A stretch of 64,000 nucleotides of DNA. Source: Clytia hemisphaerica. Taxonomy: Eukaryota; Cnidaria; Hydrozoa; Leptothecata; Clytiidae. Shown here one piece after another: positions 55,901-64,000 of the stretch. The DNA lies in NCBI GenBank assembly GCA_902728285.1, contig CACVBU010001212.1:124001-188000 (forward strand), read 5' to 3'. Both the position numbers and the translations under genes were made by a program. The stretch's first letter is position 1, and every line of letters begins with the position of its first letter. The notes beneath the pieces were generated by a model. It made no database searches and had not been told where the DNA came from. It was given only the letters and a program-made list of their open reading frames with translations.

Positions 55901-58698
55901 CCAAGACTAAAAAGTTTTTCAATTCACGTTCACATTTTGACCCTCGATCACGCAATCACGAAAATTACTTCTAGTTATCATGTCTCTAACACGACATCAC
56001 GCTAACTGTTAGAGAGGGGGCTCATAACTAGACTGGAAATTTATTTAGATTTCTGGAATGCTTTACTAGGCCCGTAATCTCTACAGAGGTCTGTAATTCA
56101 AACTAGAAAACGTTTTTGTCTTTATAAATTCTCATGAATTATTCTTGTAAACTATACACATGGGCTCACCCTGTTGAGATCTTTGAAGTTATAATATTTA
56201 TGCATCACAACATTTTCTTTAGAATCTTTGACCAGAAACATATAACCCCAACATCCTACAAGATGAAATCACCAATTTCGACAATCAGAAATAATTTAAG
56301 ATATGTAACTATAGCTCCTTGGTAGTCTTAATACAAGATATTACACATTGCTGATCGAGAGTAATCCCAGCTGGCACACAACGTTGTTTCAACGTTTTTC
56401 TAACGTTATATGGACGTTGTAAATGTTAGAAAAACGTTGAACGCTGCTACTCTTTTCTCCCTGGATTGCTCCATTTACATTTAATCCTTCTTTTAATTGC
56501 TGAATATCAAGCAGGAGAGGCAAAAAGTACCTTTTTTTAGTAATAAGTACAGAGTCTTTGGTATGACGCGACCCCGGGAGCACTTAGGCAAAATTGGGTC
56601 TCTTTTTTAGGCTCTGAAGATATCTGACAGGGTCTTAAATTTACTAATTTTCAAGATGTTTATTTTTGACAGGGTGGAAATTTCAGGGTATAAATTATAA
56701 AATAATCAAATTTTTTGTCTACTTATTTTAGCCACTTTTCAGGGTGAAAATGGGAAAAATTTTCCATTTTGTTTTCTGTAGCCGAATGCCCTATCTTGCT
56801 TGGCAATACGGTCGTTACGTCAAATGAACGTTGTTGAACTTGAAGGGAAACAAGGGTGCTCACTAACCTTCTAAATCTAAGGAATCCATATTCCATATTC
56901 CAGTGGTGATTTTATCCTTTGGTTTCTCACCATACGATAAATATGTGTATGGTGAACCACGATAATCGTCAGCAGGATGAATTCCACAAGTATTGTTAAT
57001 GTTGCAAGAACCGGAGAGTAATGTTTTAATGTCTCGTTGATTTGGAAGTGTTTCTAGTTATGGAAAGGAGGACAGGAAAATGATACTAGTCTCTCTTGAC
57101 ATGTCATGAGAATGCAAAAACACCCCTGTCTCACAGCCCCAGTGGAACTTTTTTTTCAGTGGGGATATAAATCCCTATTAAAATCCCAATGGGGATAGAA
57201 ATTTTATTGTTCCAAGGTTAAAAAATCCAGTTGGGATGGTTTTGGAGTGCAATTTTTAGACATTTTCGAATGGGAGTGTAAATTTACTGGTGGGGCTGAA
57301 GTTCCAGGGTATTTTCCCATCAGGGATCAAAATTTTGCCAGTGGGGCTGGGGTCCAAGAGGGTCTGTGACACAGAGGTGTGCAAAATAATAGCTAATAAA
57401 ATGGAAACTATTTTACGGCTAAGGGATAAAGATTTAACTGTCAGGTGAAGGGGGTGAAAGTGCTTTAGTTAACCTATTTTAAGTCAACTTGAAATAGCTT
57501 TTGAATGAACACCTTCCAGGCCCTTATTATGCGATCGTCAAAAGAATTATTGTGCCTGCAGTGCTAGTGACAGACTGGCCATGGTAAAAATAAGAAAGAC
57601 TACTCTTATGTAACTCTTATATAATATCTTTCTGGTTTAGGGTCGATTACATTAAGAACTGAATTATAATTTAAGAATGTGTAATATACCTTTTTCAACG
57701 AAATTTGTGAAGAAAAACTTATAGTTGCATATTTTCTGGTCATCTAGAAAATTCAACGAAGAAAAATCGGTTCTTACTTTGTATTTTATATACAGAGGTG
57801 TGGCCAAAAATCTCCAGGGAGTAATCCGAGAAGAATTTTCGGGGTATTTTTTTTTCATTTTCCCAGAGGGTAAAAAGTTATTCTAAAATTCCAGACTGAT
57901 TCTAGTTCGTCCCCCGTCATTTTAAGGTATGAAAAGAATGTTTCGAAGGGTTTCTTTACCATTTTCCAGGGGGTATTCATACATTTCCAAGAACCTTTTT
58001 TTGTAACTTGAAAAGGTCTACCACCCGCTCCCTCTTGTTTGGATTTTTAATGAAATAGCCCAATAAGCCCAATTATAGACGAATCACAACCAATTTTCTA
58101 GCATTTAACAAAATTAGAATAATCTGAACATCAATGATCTCGCATACTTTGTTGACATACCCTATGTTGACTTACCCGGTTCTGATTCTAAATTATTCTT
58201 AGATCCGTTTTGACCTTTGATGACCTAAAAAAGCAAGAGATATATTTTTGAAGGACATCCTATAATATTCTTTTTTAAACTGCTATTTAATCAGTCCTTT
58301 AGAGTCTACACGCATATATGCAATTCCATTCAGTCTGAACTGCTTCTATCCTCCAAAAAATTTGATCCTCCTTAATTTTGCGATTCAGATTACATAAAAA
58401 CTGCAATTTTTTTCTTCCATAACAGTTGAGAAGACTGACTGAGGCAAAGCTGAAGCAGGATTGATCAATTCTCTCGTTTCGCCAAAATTACGACCCAGGC
58501 ATTGTCATTGCTAAAAAATGGGTGCTTTAAAAAACAGGGAAATGTCAATCCCTATGAAGTTTCAGTCCGCTATTTTTACCCTCACTGGCTGAAAAGATCC
58601 AAACGAGTCTTTGGGAAGGGGGTGTAAACATGGCCACTTACAGGTAATACTATGAATGATGCAACAAATGCCGTATAAACTATTGTCCTGTCCATCAT
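52909..58698 (-). CDS. Single-pass membrane protein of unknown family, 8 exons
   Basis: Exons in transcript order: 58642-58698, 58176-58224, 56868-57053, 56170-56255, 55351-55489, 55130-55168, 54544-54591 and 52909-53231; all GT-AG junctions are in phase, giving 308 residues. The N-terminus MMDRTIVYTAFVASFIVLP is a signal peptide. The ectodomain (about 23-261) has N-glycosylation sites (NGS, NNT, NIT, NAS) and about eight cysteines (GSCNINNTCG, GCWGYMF, ECETTAW, QCTFY, YCQQY, QCHIS), then a short Pro/Ser stalk. A single hydrophobic helix (VIYTAVFSCIGFILLVLTIVG) near 262-286 precedes a 21-residue basic tail. Type I topology follows. I recognise no domain; a receptor or adhesion role would be guesswork. 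Nearly every intron contains a transposon of the families described here. Confidence 0.85.
53492..53795. repeat. Inverted-repeat element with 45-base TIRs, CCCCTGGAATTCC words
   Basis: GGCTTTTCCAGAAAAAAACC at the left pairs with ggttttttttctggaaaagcc-type sequence at the right, and both arms continue through tataccccc and gaggaggtccat. Variants of ccccctggaattcc repeat four times inside. It lies in intron 7 of the membrane-protein gene. Confidence 0.8.
53850..54175. repeat. Inverted-repeat element, full copy of the family in ACE intron 6
   Basis: Outer arms share cccgaagggctaga / tagcccttcggg, and inner arms aagtgaagccacttatttcc. It matches 29985-30205 through catcc...gcgcctagaacgcg and gatggattttactttcaatcc variants. 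Confidence 0.7.
54344..54514. repeat. pogo/Tigger-like MITE, 171 bases
   Basis: TACAGTAGAATGTCGAAG at the left faces gttagtcaactgta at the right; ataattcgaac and gtaattcgaac recur inside. TA lies at both ends. It lies just before exon 7 of the membrane-protein gene. Confidence 0.65.
54905..55110. repeat. G-run-type repeat, truncated copy
   Basis: Starts cccgggggttacttgggcaaaatgggtg and repeats tctctcaaagggg and tctctgaaagggtc, as in 47765-48090. The right end is missing. Confidence 0.5.
55520..55800. repeat. TTCCTTA-word repeat
   Basis: gttccttat or attccttat occurs about nine times, usually after agcctgaa or agcctcaa. It is the TTCCTTA counterpart of the TTTCTTA repeat at 16036, which also pairs its word with agcct. 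Confidence 0.55.
55815..56030. repeat. ATCACG-word repeat, third copy
   Basis: gatcacgatc, gatcacgcaatcacg and catcacgc recur; the right end reads gagagggggctc, comparable with the agagcccccc end of 26860. Confidence 0.5.
56366..56447. repeat. AACGTT-word palindromic element, third copy
   Basis: Starts cccagctggcacacaacgtt and carries aacgtt or acgttg five times; the right end is fused to a SINE copy. Confidence 0.7.
56445..56822 (-). mobile_element. SINE copy split by a G-run-type repeat
   Basis: The body (ttttctccctggattgctcc, atatcaagcaggagaggc, ctttggtatgac) matches the 46090-46341 SINE. Its head (gtagccgaatgccctatcttgc...acggtcgt) resumes at about 56780 after some 205 bases of G-run-type sequence (cccgggagcacttaggcaaaattggg). 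The order of insertion is therefore SINE first. Confidence 0.65.
57120..57380. repeat. ACACCCCTGTCTCACAG element, copy 2
   Basis: Ends as in 51860-52137. The flanks share TGCAAAA on both sides, a possible 7-9 bp target duplication. It lies in intron 2 of the membrane-protein gene. Confidence 0.7.
57785..58075. repeat. TTTCCAGGGGGT-word element, copy 2
   Basis: Shares gtaatccgagaa, aaaaagttattctaaaatt and tttaatgaaatagcccaataa with 47214-47514. The left end appears degenerate. Confidence 0.6.
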
Positions 58699-59208
58699 CG
58701 TGTATACCAGACTTCAAACAATATGTAAACTAATGAGAATGCGATTAGGGTTAAAGAATTGCCTATTTCCCATTAACACTGCTCCATGCTGAATAGAATC
58801 GTCAAATCGGACATCGTATGAGATCTTCAATCCTCTATATAATTTTTTTCAATAATTTCAAATGTTTTTACCAAATTCTAGCTTTCTATTTCACAAGTTT
58901 AAATGAAGCGATCCTATTGGTATTTTTTAGAAATATGTCATTTCTAACCAATAGAATTGATTCATTTGGTTTTGGATAAGGGCGGAATGAAACCGTAAAG
59001 CACAATCATACACGTAATAGATTTTTATTTAGATATTTTATTTTCATTTTTATATGGAGATAATCGATAAACGTCAGGACCATGGAAAACCTGAAGTGGG
59101 CACTTTAGATACTAGCAGATTTTTAGCCTATTTTTAAAAAGCAAGACGAATTTGTCAAAACATGTTAAAGGACTGTAATAAAAATATTTTATTCACCAGT
59201 CAAACCCT

Positions 59209-59585
59209 ACTCTTGTCTCCCGAATAGACGGGGGGTCCAAATAAGCAGGGGGATAGGAAAATTTTCTAAATTCTAATAAGCGGGGGCTCTAAGAATAAGA
59301 GTGTAGTGGGTGGAATAAGAGGACTTTGAATTGGAATTTGAAGACAGAATATTTTTTAACTGATATCAATTTCAACAACAGAAAAGAAACTTTAACAAAT
59401 GAACACGTAAAATAAGAACCAATACTAACAAAAAGGAAAAATAAGTTTAAGGTCCATCTAAACTCACTGTAATAAAATGTTGAATTATTTGGATTTAATC
59501 CCCGGGTCTTAATAAGAGTGGGGGGTGGATTTTTTTCTCCTATCAATCAGCGGGGGCGGGGGGCGTCTATTCGGGAGACAAGAGT
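59209..59585. mobile_element. Inverted-repeat element with AATAAGCGGGGG words
   Basis: ACTCTTGTCTCCCGAATAGA at the left pairs perfectly with its inverse at the right (59563-59585). aataagcggggg, aataagag and aatcagcgggggc recur inside. No coding frame. The flanking target duplication is not clear. Confidence 0.8.
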
Positions 59586-61900
59586 ATCTAAGAGAGTCGG
59601 ATTAACCTAATAAATTCATTGCCTGGAAAAAATCTTTTAACGAGATGTCTGTTTGGAGATATTTCCGCCCTGATTCAATCACGGTAAATAGAGGGCTAAA
59701 TACAATAATCTGATACTGGATCAATAAAAAACAGCAAAAGTTATTTCCCGCGTTGAATAAGCAATAAATACACCTTTTTTACCATTACTGCCAATTGCCG
59801 CGCGGGCATTTTTTTGTCCGCTTTATCCTTCTAAAACCGTCCCAGTCCTTTTTTCGCACCTATAGACAATAGAAAAAGGTGTCAAAAAAGGATTGGATCG
59901 AGTTTAGGGGGACAATTAAATAATTAAGTGGCACGCACCTGACCGCATGACTACGGTAGAAAAGATGTATTGTCAAATGCCCTATAATCCCACCAGTTAT
60001 TGAAGTTAACCATAAAGATATCTCTGCATATCACCATGTTGCTTTACAATATAGCGCCACTGATTATATTTGTACTTCAGAATAAACTTATCTATTTTTT
60101 TCAAAAATTGGATAAAGTAAACCACCAACTTAAAAAGGTCTCCCACTCCCACTTTAAAGAAATAACAATAATCATGACTTGTTGTTAGTGTCAGTGCTTG
60201 AAAGTTGGTTTTTAATTTACGTATGATTTATTTGTGTGCTTTGTTATCCCTTCAGTCTCTGACATAAACGTATTGTGCAACCGTCTCGAAAAGTTTCCTT
60301 ACCCTTAGATCAACAAATTGGAAATTGCTTAAAAACCTCTTACATTAGTCTGATATCAAATTTCAAGAGTATGATATGAGACAAGAAGGAGTACGCCAAA
60401 TTTGAACAAAACATCACGACAAAATTGCTTCGAGGGCTTGGCAGGGTATATCCTTATAGGGGCTTTGCATTGAAGAATTTTACTTTTTTTTAGAAAAAAA
60501 CTTCCTTGTAAGCGTTAAAGCAAGAACAAAGGGAATTGGAAAATATTTTCATATTGGTGGAAGAAATCTTATTGGTATAAGTAATCTTCCCTTTGCTTTC
60601 TAATCAGCCTCTTCATCAAGATTTGTCCATTATTACCTCCATTTTGTGGTGCCACAGCACCGGGGGGAGGCCCGACCACATTTTTTCAAAGTCAAAAGAA
60701 AATTTACTAATCAAGCCAAATTCTGTTTGATCAACAAACCTTTTATAGGCGATCTACAATCAAGGTCGTAATATTTGAGAAAAAAGGGAAATTCACCGGG
60801 AAATTTTGAAACTACAATCGATTTGTAAGTGCTCTAAAGTACGTTAAAAAGGTAGAGTCTTAACTCTGAGTTTTAACGCTAGACTTAAAACTTAGGACCT
60901 TAGGATCTGAGGATTCAAAAATTCAAAAATAGTCCCAATAAGGCTCAGAATATAGCCTGGAAGTCTGCCAACCCCTCCCAAATTGAAATATTCGATTGAA
61001 TTAAAGAGATAGCCCAAAATCGACTTTCTCGCCGGAACTTTAAATCTTGAAGAACGTTAAAGTAACCGGAATTCTCATTATATTTCAATCATGATTGTAG
61101 AAGGGTTAAAGTCCAAAAACCCAACCATTGTGGCGCCTTCTTCGTTAGTATTCATAGCCCTATCACTTTCATAGTAGAGCCGCGGCTCCTGCCTTAATTG
61201 CTTCCTGTAGAGTATCGCGTGATACTGTGAGTTCAAAGTGACACCCTTGCTTCAAAGTCCAGGTGAAACTTTTTCCCACAGCAAGGATACAATTTCCTAT
61301 AGAAATCCCAATAGGGATAGGAATTCTATTGTTCTAAGCCTAAAAAGTCTAGTGTGGATGGTTTTGAAGTGTAATTTCTTACATTAAATTTTGAGTCACA
61401 GCCGATTTACCAGAGCTGAAATTGTAGGATGTTTTTCCAACAGGGGACGAAATTTTGGCCGAATTTTCCTTTGGAGCTGGGGTGAGTAAGTTATTTCTAT
61501 AAGGGGGTGAGGGGGTACGGAAAGAAGTTTTAATTGTTCTTGTGGAATTTTGGTCCCAAAATATGTAATTCAAAAGTTTATTTTTACAGTTTATTGATGC
61601 CTAGTGTTTGTACCAAAACCCTTAAATCTTCTGTGACACATTTCAGTCCGACACAAGTTTAGGGCCTTTGAGTTAATTCTACTACCAGATTAGCGTAGGC
61701 TAAATCTTGAAAAAGGTAGGTTAGGAATGCAATTATGCGTAAATTTCGTTCGTTAATTTTTCTAATCAAAATAATAAAACATTTTGAATTTCCAAAAGGT
61801 AACACAATCGTTCAATAGGAAACACTTTTAAATATTTTTGAACACAACGTCCTTAATGACCTTAATGTGTGCGTTTCCAAATATTGCAGCAAACAGCTGC
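59586..61900. other. Gene-poor AT-rich stretch
   Basis: No exon with matching splice sites was found. It contains a diverged member of the ACACCCC family (about 61240-61490) and otherwise no recognisable structure. Confidence 0.4.
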
Positions 61901-62036
61901 ACATCAGAGAACTTCTTTGCCTGTCGTTGAGCCCTGAATAAACTTGCTCCCTAGTGACAAATACAATACTGAATTAAGAGAAATGAGAAAATTATTTTCA
62001 TATTTCAAAGTTTGTTTTATTTCATAGTATGTTTCA

Positions 62037-62165
62037 CCATAGTATAAGAAAGCCGCGGCTGGAATGACGACGCTATTGTTTTTGTCATAAATGGATGTTC
62101 TATCTGTGTCTCCGTGGTTTATAAGAACTAAGTCGAAGGTAACAAAATCCTTAACCTTAAAAGTG
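62037..62165 (-). other. Possible exon containing an exact 31-base inverted duplicate
   Basis: On the minus strand the frame reads DFVTFDLVLINHGDTDRTS and then VIPAAAFLYYG, which looks like genuine protein. The 31 bases encoding the latter recur perfectly in opposite orientation at 62712-62742. Splice sites are uncertain and no partner exon was found. Confidence 0.3.
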
Positions 62166-62939
62166 TTTATAATATTCAATTGAAGAACAACTACTTTTCA
62201 AGTCTCAAATTTTTCCCACTATCCTCTCTTATTACCTTATTTGAAGTATATTTTTATAAATTCCAAATAAATTTTTATAAATTTAGGACCAAATAACACA
62301 CATTTTATTAAAAGAACTATTTTCTAAATGTTAAACTTTGAATGCTTGCTGTCACCTCAATACTGTTGTTTTTCGAATGAAATTTTCACAGAATGCAGCT
62401 TGAATATTTATTTACTAATACCAGTGATAATTTTTCAGAATAATCAAGAAGGCATTTCAAGGCACTCAATTTTCTTCAAGTTCTTAAAGCACTGACATTC
62501 TGATGTTCTAGTACTTTTAAACCAAGAGTCTTTTCTTTTGCTTTGATGTTATGAATGCTTGAATTATTAAGAGATTTGCGTTTATGAGCAAAATTACGTC
62601 TAACGAGGTAGTTTGTTAAAAGTCAAATTAAATTGACAATAGAAATTGTCACCGAACCATAAAAAAATTCGTTCTTACGACATAGATAGAACAACAGAAA
62701 TTCAGCTGTACTCATTCCAGCCGCGGCTTTCTTATACTATGGTTTCACTACAAACATAACAAAAAATGCTTGGTAGTAAGTTAGTAAACACTGATTTTGT
62801 TTCTATCTATTTCCCTATTGCCTATTTCTCCCTCCAACTCCAATGGTTGACCATGAAGGAAGAACCACAGGATCGTCTTGATGGTTGATTCACCCCGTCT
62901 TCTCGTGAGAGTGAAAAATATCTAATGGCGCCAGCACAA

Positions 62940-63215
62940 AACCAAAGCTGAAATCTGTGAAGATCCATCAAAAGAAAGCAAGGCTAGCAGGTCATTGTGC
63001 CACAGAGCAAAAGAAGAAATCGTTTCCGACGTACTTTTTCTAAGGTTGAAATGTTGAAATGTCTAAACAGAAGAAGGCGTCCTTTAAATTTCATTGACTG
63101 CATTTTCAGATAAACAAATGTCCGTCTAGAAGATCTGCCAACAATGATGAATGATAGGAAGAGGTGGCAGGATGTCGTGAAGGCGTACTCGACTGCGGTC
63201 GCATAAAGTAAAGTA
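62940..63215 (+). mobile_element. 3' end of a LINE (non-LTR retrotransposon)
   Basis: A degraded frame contains RLAGHC followed, after a frame change, by an EIVSDVLF-like stretch, which I recall as the C-terminal zinc-like region of many LINE polymerases. The last segment reads NDRKRWQDVVKAYSTAVA before the stop at about 63203. An (AAGT)n-like tail follows. The terminal gactgcggtcgca is shared with the SINE at 46090. Confidence 0.55.
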
Positions 63216-63315
63216 AGTACTTCAATGATTGAGTCGTCAGCTCTGTTTCCCCATTAACTGTTGAAATTTAGGGGTGGGGGCTTTGGAGGAAAGTGAGCGT
63301 ATAAATCAATTTAAT

Positions 63316-63450
63316 TCATTTTACTAAAGGATCATTCTTTTTCATAAGATATCGCAGTAAATGCAATGAAATGATAATGTGTAAGCAAGTACAAATGGGT
63401 ATGACATAAAAGTATGGCTGATGTCTCCAGACATCATGTATTCTTTGATC
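63316..63450 (-). other. Possible last exon of a gene extending past the right edge
   Basis: After the acceptor ttttccgccgcag the minus strand is open in two frames. One reads DQRIHDVWRHQPYFYVIPIC and continues with a hydrophobic stretch to LVK-stop, resembling a membrane-protein terminus. No partner exon was found inside the window. Confidence 0.25.
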
Positions 63451-63682
63451 CCTGCGGCGGAAAATAAATAAACGCAAGGACTTTGAAACACAAATTCGCC
63501 GAACAAGGTATGAATGATTCGCTTTCAAGGGGTCTAATTTCAACAAAGTTACCCTCTCCCTTCCCAAATAAAGAGTCAGGGAAATTGTCAGTGCATTTTC
63601 AAGCAATCTAGAGCTCCAAATTTTCAAAATCCCCCCCCCCCCCTCGGGCCAAACCATGGTTGGAGATAAAAAGTGTGGTCGA

Positions 63683-63992
63683 TTTTGGGTTAAATTTCGA
63701 CTATGCTATAGTCTAACTAAGACGAATTCAAAAAAATAAAGAATAACCTCCAAGCATGCAAATTAGCAGTCGGACGAAAATTTTGTCCGCGCGGACGAAA
63801 AAAAGTTGGAGGGGCTCAAATGTCTTAAAGTATATCACAGACTCATTTTTCCGCCGCGCAACATATTAAGTTTTATAATATACCAATGACATTTGTATCG
63901 CTATATATAAGTGTCTTTGAATACACAACAATGTTATATCGTAATATCATAACAATATATTACACGGACGATAGCATCGTTTAGGTTAAACT
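63683..63992. repeat. MITE copy at the right edge
   Basis: Ends based on gatgctat/ctatagcat words; the body matches the reverse complement of 27645-27855 but is about 100 bases longer, with a gaaaattttgtccgcgcggacgaaa segment absent from the other copy. Confidence 0.6.
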
Positions 63993-64000
63993 AAATTGCA

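Overview
This is AT-rich nuclear DNA from a multicellular animal. Coding exons are short, split by GT-AG introns and predict metazoan proteins: an angiotensin-converting-enzyme-like peptidase, an N-acetylneuraminate-lyase-like aldolase, a GIMAP/AIG1 GTPase and a LamG/concanavalin-like domain protein. The rest is packed with small inverted-repeat transposons, a SINE, a LINE tail and a decayed Ty3/mag LTR element. The protein families and repeat load suggest a non-vertebrate, probably marine, animal; the sequence alone does not fix the lineage. No bacterial, organellar or viral genome signature was seen.

Layout. 0.6-1.9 kb: last exons of an RGG/PPPGF-rich protein cut by the left edge (+). 2-12 kb: repeats, including a piggyBac-like TTAA element nested inside a 1.7 kb inverted-repeat element. 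12.3-13.85 kb: 3' exons of a LamG-like lectin-domain gene (+). 14-17 kb: repeats, including a G-run element with a 9-bp target duplication nested in another repeat. 17.15-21.9 kb: a mag-like Ty3/gypsy element (-) with broken reading frames. 22-25.5 kb: mostly empty. 25.58-30.5 kb: a complete 7-exon ACE-like M2 peptidase (+). 32.08-32.78 kb: a single-exon secreted Cys-rich protein (+). 33.7-43.5 kb: an 11-exon sialic-acid aldolase gene (-), its introns full of transposons. 44.3-48.5 kb: a 3-exon GIMAP-like GTPase (-) with a long tail and a SINE beside an acceptor. 50.1-51.7 kb: a G-run element and an element whose arms are inverted minisatellite arrays. 52.9-58.7 kb: an 8-exon single-pass membrane protein of unknown family (-). 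59-64 kb: repeats, a LINE 3' end and two doubtful exons.

Spliced models were built by matching donor/acceptor sites with codon phase. For the ACE, aldolase, GTPase and membrane-protein genes every junction keeps frame and the total length is a whole number of codons. The genes form no obvious operon or pathway; they are separate eukaryotic genes, and only secretion or membrane location is shared by ACE, the Cys-rich protein and the orphan membrane protein.

The most unusual theme is the repeat landscape. Many different 170-350 bp elements have inverted ends and a family-specific short word repeated irregularly inside them (AAGGGT, ATCACG, TAAGAA/TTTCTTA, AACGTT, AATTCGAA, TTTCCAGGGGGT, AATAAGCGGGGG). 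Several are flanked by 8-9 bp target duplications, as in Mutator-like or Rehavkus-like DNA transposons.
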